Below, in pieces: positions 14,754-22,438 of a DNA stretch of 64,000 bases. Positions within the stretch are counted from its first letter, which is position 1. Each line of letters begins with the position of its first letter. A program made the translations under genes and the position numbers. The stretch is from 2-12-FULL-60-19 sp041483675 (GTDB lineage Bacteria; Desulfobacterota; Binatia; UBA9968): assembly GCA_041483675.1 (NCBI GenBank), contig JBGPGE010000010.1:1-64000 (forward strand), given 5' to 3'. The notes under the pieces are model-generated. The model was given only the letters and a program-made list of their open reading frames with translations, ran no database searches and was not told where the DNA came from.

Positions 14754-15422
14754 ATGACTACGGAAACGACCGAATTACAGAACGTGTTGGAAAGGTTGGA
14801 CCGCGTCGAACACCGGAACCCGAACCTGAAGCGGACTTGGGCAGCGACGGTATTTGGAGTCTTGGCTTTAATTTTGATGGGGCAAGCCCTGCCTAAGAAG
14901 GTCCCGGAGGTTATTGAGGCACAGAAATTTGTCCTCAGGGATTCAAAAGGGAATGGCCGGGCCGCGTTGACATTCACGCCCGACAACTCACCGCTTCTCG
15001 TCCTTAACCAAACAGACGGAACTCTTGGCGCAACTCTCACTGTTGGACCTCAAGGACGACCGATGCTCTCACTCTACGATAAGCGTGGCAACCCACGTGC
15101 CCTGCTGTCATTGGACACCGATGGTTCCGCCGGGCTTTCATTTGCCGGCGCTGACGGCAAGGCGCGCGCCGGTCTGGCAGTAACATCTGAGAAATCAGCA
15201 GGACTCATTCTGTACGGTAATGGTGAGAAGCCCCTTGCAGTAGTTGGGCTAACGAGGGACGGGTCGCCTGCAATAATCTTCGCGGATGAGCACGGAAAGC
15301 CCAATGTTGTAATTGCTAACACCGAGACCCAAGCGGGACTCACAGGACTGACTAACAAGAAGGCAGACTTTTCCATGAGTATAATAGACAAAGCCGGGAA
15401 GGTTATTTGGAGCGCGCCTTAA
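14754..15422 (+). CDS. Membrane-anchored protein with repeated D-x-x-G-x-x-R beta units
   Basis: 222 residues from ATG 14754 behind GGGAG. A short coiled-coil (TTELQNVLERLDRVE) precedes one membrane segment (TWAATVFGVLALILMGQAL). The remainder consists of repeated strands of roughly 25-30 residues: KFVLRDSKGNGRAALTF, PMLSLYDKRGNPRALLSL, AGLSFAGADGKARAGLAV and PAIIFADEHGKPNVVIAN. Each has an acidic-Gly-x-x-Arg turn. The repeats should form a beta-helix or beta-roll outside the membrane. I recognise the pattern as recurrent in unannotated bacterial proteins but know no function. Confidence 0.75.
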   Translation: MTTETTELQNVLERLDRVEHRNPNLKRTWAATVFGVLALILMGQALPKKVPEVIEAQKFVLRDSKGNGRAALTFTPDNSPLLVLNQTDGTLGATLTVGPQGRPMLSLYDKRGNPRALLSLDTDGSAGLSFAGADGKARAGLAVTSEKSAGLILYGNGEKPLAVVGLTRDGSPAIIFADEHGKPNVVIANTETQAGLTGLTNKKADFSMSIIDKAGKVIWSAP

Positions 15423-15531
15423 AAAGACAATTTGCCGGAGTAGGTTAGGCTACGCATCGTGGCAAGGAGTCTCCAAGTTATCGGAGCTATCTCGGCGTTT
15501 TTCAAAACGAACCGCCACGAGAATTACTGAC

Positions 15532-15996
15532 ATGCTTAAGCAGCTATTCGTCATTATTGTTGTGCTTGGTGCCGCAATCTTTTGGTTTTTGTCCATGAAA
15601 TCAGAACGTAGTCGGTCCACTGATGACCTTGTCGACCTGTGCGAAATAGAAGAATGCAAAACAATTTTGTGGGCAGAAACAATCGTCAGAAAGAGCGGCT
15701 GGCTACCGGGAGTAGAGAGCTCAGCTACCATGCTTCTCGGGGAGTTTCCAAGTTATATCAATTGTGAATCCGCACGAGCAGAGAGAGTTATGGCGCTCAA
15801 AGAGCAGGAAAAAAAGCAGGGGAGAAGGGTTACAACTAACACAGCCCATTGGTCAGGGCGATTGGTAAATACAGGCAGCATTAGTGTCGTTGTTGATGTT
15901 GAGTCCGGGAAGGTCATCACTCGGACTTTTTTTTGTGGCTACAAGACCCTTGTGCCTGACAAAAAAGATCATACGGGCTTCTTGCCCTGGGAATAA
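15532..15996 (+). CDS. Hypothetical membrane-anchored protein
   Basis: 154 residues. An N-terminal hydrophobic segment (LFVIIVVLGAAIFWFLSM) is a signal anchor. The exported domain contains four cysteines (LCEIEECK, NCESARAER, FFCGYK) and a block reading SVVVDVESGKVITRTFFCG. Codon use is AT-rich compared with the metabolic genes. The ribosome site is weak. I do not recognise a family. It is in the same orientation as the beta-repeat protein 109 bases upstream. Confidence 0.6.
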   Translation: MLKQLFVIIVVLGAAIFWFLSMKSERSRSTDDLVDLCEIEECKTILWAETIVRKSGWLPGVESSATMLLGEFPSYINCESARAERVMALKEQEKKQGRRVTTNTAHWSGRLVNTGSISVVVDVESGKVITRTFFCGYKTLVPDKKDHTGFLPWE

Positions 15997-16119
15997 ACAA
16001 GATGGTTAGCAGGGTAAGGCTGGGTTTGCCAGTTACGAAATCGTTTTCCAATTTCCTCAAGCGGTGCGAGATAGGGCACAGATTGACGCCTTTGGTTTCT
16101 CTGAATTTCTTGGAAGCCT

Positions 16120-16265
16120 TTATTTCGTTTTCTCCGCCACGATCAGTGTCGTTCCGGGCATGGTGTTGGAGATATCGGCGTGACTATCAATTGACGCAAA
16201 GCTGGCGGAGTTGAGCCGCTGGGTATATTCGGATAGCGTCCAGCACTCGCCGCGGGGCGTCGGGT
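16120..16265 (-). pseudogene. 3' fragment of a second methyltransferase gene
   Basis: On the minus strand about 48 codons remain in frame, containing GECWTLSEYTQRL, FASIDSHADI and NTMPGTTLIVAEKTK, then TAA. The intact methyltransferase at 18051-19079 ends GECWTLSEYTRWL ... NTMPGTTLIVAEKK. The nucleotide sequences are clearly related but not identical. No 5' part exists. It is either a displaced 3' end or the relic of a paralogue. Confidence 0.85.
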
Positions 16266-16277
16266 GCAGGGGGCGCG

Positions 16278-16550
16278 TCAGGCGGGTTTCCCTTTCATCG
16301 CAAGTTCCTTCTCAATCTCCGCCTCGATGTCCTCCAGTGGAATTCTTCCCGCGCTTGCCGAGCGTTCGTCAAGGAATCTCTGAAAAGCCTGACTTCCTCG
16401 CAAAGCTTCTACTTCCTTCTCGAAATCGTCCGCTTCAGCGATACAAAACTCCTTGCCATCGGGGGTCAGGAGCAATACCGGCTCGCGGCGCGCGATCTTA
16501 ATGACAGCCGCTAAGTCCATCTTCTCTTTCTCTAGATCGATCGTTTTCAT
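16278..16550 (-). CDS. Phd/YefM-like antitoxin without adjacent toxin
   Basis: 90 residues from ATG 16550. The N-terminal pattern KMDLAAVIKIARREPVLLLTPDGKEFCIAEADDFEKEVEAL matches the DNA-binding fold of prevent-host-death antitoxins. The C-terminal half is an acidic helix (IPLEDIEAEIEKEL) of the sort that binds toxin. No toxin-sized gene is fused or overlapping; the next gene upstream is DUF4926. Such solitary antitoxin-like genes are frequent in uncultured genomes. Confidence 0.65.
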   Translation of the reverse strand: MKTIDLEKEKMDLAAVIKIARREPVLLLTPDGKEFCIAEADDFEKEVEALRGSQAFQRFLDERSASAGRIPLEDIEAEIEKELAMKGKPA

Positions 16551-16635
16551 ATCTGTACCTTGTAGGGAGCTATCCGCGAGGGTGGATTAGTCGGTGTGCC
16601 TGGGGTATCGGCTCTCATGTTGAGGCAGGCTTGCC

Positions 16636-16881
16636 CTACGCCGGTTCCTGAGCTGAGGATGGCGGGGCAGGCAAGGGCTCATAGTGCAATACCATGATTT
16701 GGTCCGGACGCAGGCCGACGGACTCGTAGGTCCGTCCCTCTCGATCACTGAATTCGACTTCGAAAGCATCGCCGCCGGCCAGAATCTCGACCACGGTGCC
16801 CACCTGGCCGCGCCAGAGATTGTATTCAGGGAGGTCTACCGTGAGTGCCACGACATCGAGGAGTTTGATGGGAGTTTTCAT
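16636..16881 (-). CDS. DUF4926 protein
   Basis: 81 residues. IKLLDVVALTVDLPEYNLWRGQVGTVVEIL and AFEVEFSDREGRTYESVGLRPDQIMVL form the DUF4926 pattern, a small SH3-like barrel. The fold resembles that of MazF-like or KOW-type domains, and genes of this type often sit beside DUF6883 or other toxin-antitoxin partners, absent here. The C-terminus is short and Pro-rich. The function is unknown. Confidence 0.8.
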   Translation of the reverse strand: MKTPIKLLDVVALTVDLPEYNLWRGQVGTVVEILAGGDAFEVEFSDREGRTYESVGLRPDQIMVLHYEPLPAPPSSAQEPA

Positions 16882-16913
16882 TGCACACCTCTTTTGCCTA
16901 ATGGTGCGCTTTT

Positions 16914-17183
16914 CTACCGGGGGTGGTGTGTCATGGCCTGCGCCAGGACCTGCACGGGATCGAACGATCCGTTAAGCGGAGCCTTGAAATGCGCTGGTTT
17001 TAGCTCGGGAAAGTGTTTTGAGAAGTCGATAATGGTCATCCCTACGACCTTTGCCGTCTTAGGATGCAATCTAAGAATGAAGTCGTCCGTCATCTCGACG
17101 GTTTTTGCGCGTTGAGGTCTCCCTACCGAGAGATACAACACGTCCGCTTCCCCGTCATAGTGAAAATGAACTTCTTTCCCCAT
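16914..17183 (-). CDS. DUF2283 protein
   Basis: 89 residues from ATG 17183. FHYDGEADVLYLSVGRPQRAKTVEMTDDFILRLHPKTAKVVGMTIIDFSKHF is the DUF2283 signature: a short beta-meander with a YDxExDxLYL opening. Members commonly sit next to DUF4258 proteins in toxin-antitoxin-like pairs; no DUF4258 gene is visible here. It belongs to the same-strand series of small orphan genes between 16278 and 17931. Confidence 0.85.
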   Translation of the reverse strand: MGKEVHFHYDGEADVLYLSVGRPQRAKTVEMTDDFILRLHPKTAKVVGMTIIDFSKHFPELKPAHFKAPLNGSFDPVQVLAQAMTHHPR

Positions 17184-17278
17184 GATCTTTACCTCCGGCT
17201 TCTCTTCTCGATGCCGTAGGCTGTCAGAACAAACTTTCTAGCGGTAGTTGATCCGGACTTGCAGCGACAGCTTTTCAG

Positions 17279-17482
17279 CTACGAAGGATCGGCCTGGTGG
17301 CTTTCTTGGCTGCCCTCATACACTGCAAGCTCTTCATGTAGCCGGGCGATCAGTTTCCTAACCCCCGCTTTGGTAAAGCCCTTCGCGCCAAGGGGATGGC
17401 TCTGCTGTAAGCGGGAAAGTCGTTCCTCTAGCTGGCGCAACTCCTGTTGCGCCTTCTCGTATTCCTCAACGGTGGCAATCAT
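17279..17482 (-). CDS. Small coiled-coil antitoxin-like protein
   Basis: 67 residues from ATG 17482, with GGAGGT six bases upstream. The protein is almost entirely helical and charged (TVEEYEKAQQELRQLEERLSRL, then RKLIARLHEELAVYEGS). Its start overlaps the end of the DUF6932 gene by four bases, so the two are translationally coupled. Together they could be a toxin-antitoxin or nucleotidyltransferase-partner pair. No DNA-binding motif is evident. Confidence 0.65.
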   Translation of the reverse strand: MIATVEEYEKAQQELRQLEERLSRLQQSHPLGAKGFTKAGVRKLIARLHEELAVYEGSQESHQADPS

Positions 17483-17931
17483 AAGCACACCTCCATAAGT
17501 CCCTTGCGACGGCTATCGGGCTCACGCGTCTGGCTAAAGAACGTCACCCATTCCTCCCAATCGGTTTCATCTTCTGCCGCAAAGATTTCTTCGGGCCGGC
17601 GAGTCAACAGCATCTCCTCCAGTTCCAGCGCAGGTGCATGCTCTTCTTCAAGCTGCCCAGAAAAATCCTGCGGCAGGAGGATGACCGTATCAACATCGTG
17701 TGGCTCATCTATCGCCGTTACAAAGCTGCCATCTACCAGCAATCGCATGGCTCCGATTTGCCGTCCCAACTCAATCCATCGGCGCAACCGTACCGCCAAT
17801 CGACGCCGGCGACGACTTGATGAGCCAAACCGTAAGATGATCTCGGCTTCTGTACTCACATGCACGCCGTTCGGCAAATAGCCATCCGGACGAAACGGTG
17901 GAATAGCAGAGGGCGGCGGTCCCTGTTCCAT
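17479..17931 (-). CDS. DUF6932 protein, nucleotidyltransferase-like
   Basis: 150 residues. PPFRPDGYLPNGVHVSTEAEI and the segment around LLVDGSFVTAIDEPHDVDTVIL match DUF6932. There, the DGSF(V/T) and following DVD resemble the metal-binding part of minimal nucleotidyltransferases. The intermediate stretch is very Arg-rich (SSRRRRRLAVRLRR). The C-terminus has an acidic block and WVTFFSQTREP. It overlaps the coiled-coil gene downstream. An adenylylating or toxin role is plausible by analogy with MenA/HepT-MntA systems but unproven. Confidence 0.7.
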   Translation of the reverse strand: MEQGPPPSAIPPFRPDGYLPNGVHVSTEAEIILRFGSSSRRRRRLAVRLRRWIELGRQIGAMRLLVDGSFVTAIDEPHDVDTVILLPQDFSGQLEEEHAPALELEEMLLTRRPEEIFAAEDETDWEEWVTFFSQTREPDSRRKGLMEVCL

Positions 17932-18050
17932 ACCAGATGGCTGATTATCTCAGAGTTTGGCGGGAGACGCCATCTCTCAGCGAATCGGTCAGTCAAGCCC
18001 GTTCCACGATTTCATAGTTAGGAGCAATTCTATAATCTGTTCTGACTGAT

Positions 18051-19079
18051 TTACTTCTTCTCCGCCACGATCAATGTCGTTCCGGGCATGGTGTTGGGGA
18101 TGTCGGCGTGGCTTTCGATTGAAGCGAAGCCGGAGTCTTTGAGCCAACGGGTGTACTCGGACAAAGTCCAGCACTCGCCTCCCGGCGTGTGGGTGAGAGT
18201 ATAGACAGAAAAGCGGAGAGGAAACGTTGGGCCGGTGCGTTCTTCGTCGGGGAGAAAATCGTTAACCACGAACAGGCCGCCGGGTTTGAGCGCCTTGTAG
18301 GCGGCGCGGAAAAGCTCCTGGTTGCCTTCCGACGATTCGAAGCGGCAGAAGTTGCTGGCGATCGTGAGATCGTAAGAGTTCTCTTCGATCTTTGCGCTGC
18401 GGAACTCGCCGTCGATAAAGCGGATCTTTCCCTCGAGGCCGCGCTCGCAATTCAACTTCTTTGCGACGGCGTTGACGTTGGGCCAGTCGAGCTGGGTCAC
18501 CTGGGCCGACGGGTCGCGGGCGAGAATCGTCATGCCGAAGATGCTCGAGCCGCCGGCGATATCCAACACGCGCAGCCCGTTCCGCTTCGCGCCGATGCCC
18601 AAGATATCGCACAGCGCCTTCGCCACCGGCTGAGCTATCGGAATAATCCCTAAAACCAGCTTCTCCCAAACCTCCAGCTCCGTGTTCGTGTCCATCCGGC
18701 TGAGCGGCTTGCCGGTCTTGAGCGTCTCAATGAGATGGGCCATGCCGTCCCAGAGGGCCAGGGCGACGTGGCGAAAATCTCCCATGTAAGATGGCTTGCC
18801 GCGCACTAAAAAAGCCTCGCTGATCGGCGTGAGAAAATATTTTCCCTGGCGCTTCTCGATCATCGCCAGGGCGAGGAGACCATCGAGGACGATCCGCGTG
18901 GCCCTGGGGTCGGTTCCGGCCGCGCGGGCGATCTCTTCATAGCTGTGAGAGCCGCGGGCGATGTGGCTGAAAAAATCGTACTCGATGGCGGCGTTAAGAA
19001 TCTGACTGTTGCCGAAATCTCCCAACAGGCGCATCAGGGGACGAGGGGAGAGGGCGTCGCTTTCTTTGGGATCACTCAT
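18051..19079 (-). CDS. Class I SAM O-methyltransferase-like protein
   Basis: 342 residues. An N-terminal winged-helix dimerisation domain (DFFSHIARGSHSYEEIARAAGTDPRATRIVLDGLLALAM) is followed by a Rossmann SAM domain with GLRVLDIAGGSSIFGMTILARDP and the acidic residue in VTQLDWPNV. This is the plant-type O-methyltransferase and hydroxyneurosporene-methyltransferase architecture. The usual catalytic His in HDW-type motifs is not seen; the region reads ASNFCRFESSEGN. It may therefore methylate a different acceptor. It is the last gene of the minus-strand B12 radical SAM set, separated by a palindromic repeat. A 3' fragment of a paralogue lies at 16120-16265. Confidence 0.8.
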   Translation of the reverse strand: MSDPKESDALSPRPLMRLLGDFGNSQILNAAIEYDFFSHIARGSHSYEEIARAAGTDPRATRIVLDGLLALAMIEKRQGKYFLTPISEAFLVRGKPSYMGDFRHVALALWDGMAHLIETLKTGKPLSRMDTNTELEVWEKLVLGIIPIAQPVAKALCDILGIGAKRNGLRVLDIAGGSSIFGMTILARDPSAQVTQLDWPNVNAVAKKLNCERGLEGKIRFIDGEFRSAKIEENSYDLTIASNFCRFESSEGNQELFRAAYKALKPGGLFVVNDFLPDEERTGPTFPLRFSVYTLTHTPGGECWTLSEYTRWLKDSGFASIESHADIPNTMPGTTLIVAEKK

Positions 19080-19104
19080 ATTTTAGTTCACGCCTTAAAG
19101 GGTA

Positions 19105-19182
19105 CCGTCATTCCGGCCAAGCTCGCGCACGCGAGCGCGAGCCGGAATCCAGGACTGGATTCCCGCTTTCGCGGGAATGACG
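19105..19182. repeat. Palindromic GTCATTCC repeat, second copy
   Basis: It begins GTCATTCCGGCCAAGCTCGCG and ends in the inverted CTGGATTCCCGCTTTCGCGGG and AATGACG. It shares both ends with the copy at 4881-4960 but differs in the central hairpin. It lies between the diiron protein and methyltransferase genes and probably ends or trims the transcript between them. Confidence 0.75.
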
Positions 19183-19218
19183 CAAGGGCTTTTCGGACCA
19201 CAACTTCCGGGAAGAATT

Positions 19219-20010
19219 TTACTGTTTGTACAGTCCTTCCTTGTTCACGAATTGATAGACGCCTTCGAAGAACCAGGCGAAGTAGGCCTGGCCCATGCGC
19301 AGGCAATATTCCAGGCTGAAGCCGGGGCGGGTGTCGGCGCGACCCTCTTCCAAAATCTTTCTCAGCACCATCCAGTCGAGCCCCGCGTGCGCCATCACGC
19401 CGTCGTGCTCTTCGAGATCCGCTTCGGCGTGGACGCGGAAGTAAACGATCTTCTCCTCGGGAATCTTGTAGGCTTTGCGGAGCGCGCCGCCGAAAAACTT
19501 GGCCCAATGGCCGACCGCCTCTTCGACGCAGAACGACGCCCACCATTCCGCCATCGTGCCTTCGTAAAGCACGCCGCGATAGTACTCCAGGAACGCGCGG
19601 CACTCCGGCAGCATCTCGTACTCGATCATCTCGTCGTCCTTCAGGCCGAAGTTTCTTCCTTGCTCCAACACGATCCGGATATGGCCCGGCGGCGTCGGAT
19701 GGATCATCTCGTCGGCCACGTGGTTGGCGAAGTGTTTCTGCAACTCGGGATGGCGCTTAAAGAACGGCAGGTGGCGTTGGTAGGCGACGCCGTGGAAGTT
19801 GTTGATCTCGGCCACAAAGCCGTACCAGTTTTGCCAAAAGACTTTGATGGCCTCCATCGGCAACGTTCCCTTAGCCAAATCCGTGTGAAACCGACCTTTG
19901 AAGAGCCACCGGTCCGCCAGCCCCATCAGATACTTCTTCAGATCTTCGACCACCGCTTCGGCCTCCTGCGGCGACAATCGCCTGCCTGAATAGTCTTTGC
20001 TTGCCGACAT
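19219..20010 (-). CDS. TenA/PqqC-like protein of the heme-oxygenase-fold diiron (HDO) type
   Basis: 263 residues from ATG 20010 behind AAGGAG. It is all-helical. Conserved stretches are FWQNWYGFVAEINNFH, HVADEMIHP, ASFCVEEAVGHWAKFF and FRVHAEADLEEHDGVMAH. Candidate metal ligands are Glu101, His104, Glu164, His194, Asp198 and His202, matching the spacing style of HDO enzymes such as CADD. Those enzymes use O2 for oxidative C-C or C-N cleavage or rearrangement. PqqC and TenA lack that ligand set. It follows the FAD oxidase by 14 bases, so it is co-transcribed with it. Confidence 0.8.
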   Translation of the reverse strand: MSASKDYSGRRLSPQEAEAVVEDLKKYLMGLADRWLFKGRFHTDLAKGTLPMEAIKVFWQNWYGFVAEINNFHGVAYQRHLPFFKRHPELQKHFANHVADEMIHPTPPGHIRIVLEQGRNFGLKDDEMIEYEMLPECRAFLEYYRGVLYEGTMAEWWASFCVEEAVGHWAKFFGGALRKAYKIPEEKIVYFRVHAEADLEEHDGVMAHAGLDWMVLRKILEEGRADTRPGFSLEYCLRMGQAYFAWFFEGVYQFVNKEGLYKQ

Positions 20011-20024
20011 AAATGTCTCCTTTA

Positions 20025-21509
20025 CTAAGAGAGCGTTCCCGGATTCAAAATATTATTCGGATCGACCATCTGCTTGATCTCTTTTACCAGATCGTACAGA
20101 TTCGTCAGCCGTTGATAGGGATAGGGTCCTTTGGTGCTGACCGTCGGCGCGGTCCAGACGACTCCGCGCTGGTTGCTGAATTCCGCCACCATCCCCATCC
20201 ACTTGCGGAGCTTCGCCACATCGGCTTCGTCGTAAGGATTATAAAAGACAAAATACTCCTCTTTCATCGCCAGATCGCGAGTCACATAACTGTCGTGCTG
20301 CGGTGAATGTTCCGCGTCCCACAGGCCGCACTCACGCTTCGCCGCCTCATCGAGATCGTACATCTCTTTTAAGAAAACGATCGGGTACATCTTGGAAGTC
20401 ACGGCGAACATGCCGGTGTGGCGCACGACCGAGCTGCACCAGCCGTCCGGCCCCATAACGTGAAAATCGGGCCAGCCGTGCAGGCCATGCTCCTGCGCCT
20501 TGGCGCCCATCGACTTCTCCGCGATCTCCCGCACTTCCACGCCGCGCTGCTCCTGGTAGATCTTTTTCATTCTCTTCTCTTTGTAGGCCAGCTCTTCGGC
20601 GTCGCGCGCGAAAAGGATCGTCTTCAAAAAAAACCAGGCGTCGTCGGGAATCTTGGACTTGTCGCACAGTCCGTCTTCCATCGGCCAATGGTACTGCCAG
20701 CGATCGACGAAATGGATGTCGTAGACAATTTCTCCCTTGACCAGCCCCAGCATGGCGTCCTGGATATTTTCAAGCTGGTCGCGCCGGAAGCTGTAACAGT
20801 AGTCGTGCAGCCACTCTCTTCGCCCCTCGATGGCGCGCAGGCAGACTTTGCTGATGATGCCGAGCCCGCCTGCGGAGAGGGTAAAAAGCCCCATCAGGTC
20901 GGGAAGATGAATCCATTTCTGAAACGGGCCGAACGTCGTGCCTTGATTGGCGAGCGCGCCCAGGCGCACCGTCTCGCCGTTGGCGAGCACGACTTCCAGG
21001 CCGATCACCATGTCGGCGATCCAGCCGTAGCGCGTCATCCCGTAGCCGATCCCGCCCTTGCTGATCATCGCGCCGATTACCACCGACGGACCATAGGTGC
21101 CGTAGTTCGGCAACATCAATCCATGCAGTCTCAGCGCGTGGTGAATGCCGTAAACGCTCGCGCCCCCTTCGGCGATCACGTATTGCTGCGTCGGGTTGAC
21201 TTCGAGAATCTTGTCCATCCCCAGCATGTCGAGCAGGATGCCGCCTTTGAGCGGCGAGCTGATCCCCATCCCGACGCCGCCCTTGGCGACGATCGGTATT
21301 TTGTTTTCGTTGGCGAAGCTCAAAATCTTCGCGACCTGGTGATGGCCGGCCGCGTCGGACTCCACCCTGACGATCACATCCGGCAGCGCTTTGTACGCGC
21401 CGTAGGCGAGGGTGTGCTGGTAGTTGATCTTGTCGATCGGGTTGGTCGAGACCAGGCGGGGGCCGACGATCTCTTTGAGCTTAGAGACGATTTCGTCGAG
21501 AGAAAGCAT
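20025..21509 (-). CDS. FAD-linked oxidase (PCMH type, GlcD/VAO-like)
   Basis: 494 residues from ATG 21509; no good ribosome site is seen. The FAD domain carries YKALPDVIVRVESDAAGHHQVAKIL, IVAKGGVGMG, QYVIAEGGASVYGIHHAL, LPNYGTYGPSVVIGAMI and GYGMTRYGWIADMVIGLEVVLANGE. The C-terminal substrate part ends LVKEIKQMVDPNNILNPGTL, as in glycolate and vanillyl-alcohol oxidase relatives. Such enzymes oxidise alcohols, hydroxy acids or phenols by hydride transfer to FAD. In this set it could act on an intermediate from the SDR or radical SAM steps; the substrate is unknown. Confidence 0.88.
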   Translation of the reverse strand: MLSLDEIVSKLKEIVGPRLVSTNPIDKINYQHTLAYGAYKALPDVIVRVESDAAGHHQVAKILSFANENKIPIVAKGGVGMGISSPLKGGILLDMLGMDKILEVNPTQQYVIAEGGASVYGIHHALRLHGLMLPNYGTYGPSVVIGAMISKGGIGYGMTRYGWIADMVIGLEVVLANGETVRLGALANQGTTFGPFQKWIHLPDLMGLFTLSAGGLGIISKVCLRAIEGRREWLHDYCYSFRRDQLENIQDAMLGLVKGEIVYDIHFVDRWQYHWPMEDGLCDKSKIPDDAWFFLKTILFARDAEELAYKEKRMKKIYQEQRGVEVREIAEKSMGAKAQEHGLHGWPDFHVMGPDGWCSSVVRHTGMFAVTSKMYPIVFLKEMYDLDEAAKRECGLWDAEHSPQHDSYVTRDLAMKEEYFVFYNPYDEADVAKLRKWMGMVAEFSNQRGVVWTAPTVSTKGPYPYQRLTNLYDLVKEIKQMVDPNNILNPGTLS

Positions 21510-21517
21510 TTTTTTGG

Positions 21518-21648
21518 GTCTAGTGCAAAATGCAAAATGCAAATTGAAAAATGTAAAATGAGGATTCGGAACAGAAATTCACAGACTCGAGCCGGATTTC
21601 AAGGAGATTTTGCGCTTTGCCTTTTGCAATTTTCATTTTTCATTTTCG
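21518..21648. repeat. GCAAAATGCAAAATG / CATTTTTCATTTT inverted AT-rich repeat
   Basis: The left arm reads GTGCAAAATGCAAAATGCAAA, and the right arm contains TTTGCAATTTTCATTTTTC. The arms can pair around a GC-richer centre. The element separates the SDR and FAD oxidase genes and belongs to the same general class as the other AT-rich repeats. Confidence 0.55.
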
Positions 21649-21649
21649 G

Positions 21650-22420
21650 CTAAAACTGCAAATGGCTTCCCCCGGTGACGAGGATGTTGCTGCCGGTGAT
21701 CATATTGGTTTCGTCGCCGGCGAGAAAGGCGATCGTGCCGGCCACGTCCTCCGGGTAGAGGTGCTTCTGGATCGGCCGGCTCTTGCGGACTCGCTCTTTG
21801 AATTCTTCCGACATGACCGTAGAGGCGTCGGTCAAGGTAAACGCCGGCGTGACGACGTTCACTGTGATGCCCAACGGTCCCAGCTCGATAGCCAGGGTCG
21901 TTGCCGCCACTTCCAGCGCGGCCTTCGCTGCGGCATAGGCGCCCAGCCGAGGTAGAGGCTGCTGCGCCAGGCGGGAGCTTAGTACGACGATCTTGCCCTT
22001 TTTCTTTTCGATCATGCCGGGAACGAAAGCGTGAATGCCGTTGTAGAGCGCGCCAAGCTCTTTGCGCGTAGCCTCCTCGAACCCATGCCAAGAGATCTGG
22101 TGCAGGGGAGCAATCTCAAAGGGGAAAAAGGCGTTGTTGATGAGCACGTCGACCTGGCCGAGCGTCTTTTCCACCGCGCGGCGCATGTCGTCGACCTGGG
22201 CTGGGTCGGTGACATCGGCCTGGAAGACCATCCCCTTCGCGCCCTCTTTTTCCACTTCGTTGAGGACCTCGAGAGCGCGTTCGCGGTTCTGTAAGTAGTT
22301 CACCACCACCGAAGCGCCGGAACGGGCGAGACGTTTGGCGGCGGCCGCGCCGATACCGCGGCTCGCTCCGGTAATGAGAACAACTCTGCCCGAGAGGGGC
22401 TGGCGTCCGTCGTGTCCCAT
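21650..22420 (-). CDS. Short-chain dehydrogenase/reductase
   Basis: 256 residues. The cofactor motif VVLITGASRGIGAAAAKRLA and the INNA element (VLINNAFFPFE) are normal. The catalytic Ser is in VVLSSRLAQQ; the usual YxxxK appears as YAAAK in LGAYAAAKAALEV. The C-terminus reads GTIAFLAGDETNMITGSNILVTGGS, as in FabG-like classical SDRs. It uses NAD(P)H to reduce a ketone or oxidise an alcohol. It follows the radical SAM gene by 18 bases on the same strand. Confidence 0.9.
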   Translation of the reverse strand: MGHDGRQPLSGRVVLITGASRGIGAAAAKRLARSGASVVVNYLQNRERALEVLNEVEKEGAKGMVFQADVTDPAQVDDMRRAVEKTLGQVDVLINNAFFPFEIAPLHQISWHGFEEATRKELGALYNGIHAFVPGMIEKKKGKIVVLSSRLAQQPLPRLGAYAAAKAALEVAATTLAIELGPLGITVNVVTPAFTLTDASTVMSEEFKERVRKSRPIQKHLYPEDVAGTIAFLAGDETNMITGSNILVTGGSHLQF

Positions 22421-22438
22421 AGTCGTATTGAATCGACG

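Noticed and set aside
20418..21653. 411-codon open frame opposite the FAD oxidase
   Set aside because: The minus-strand frame matches a known enzyme family; the plus frame is a compositional shadow.
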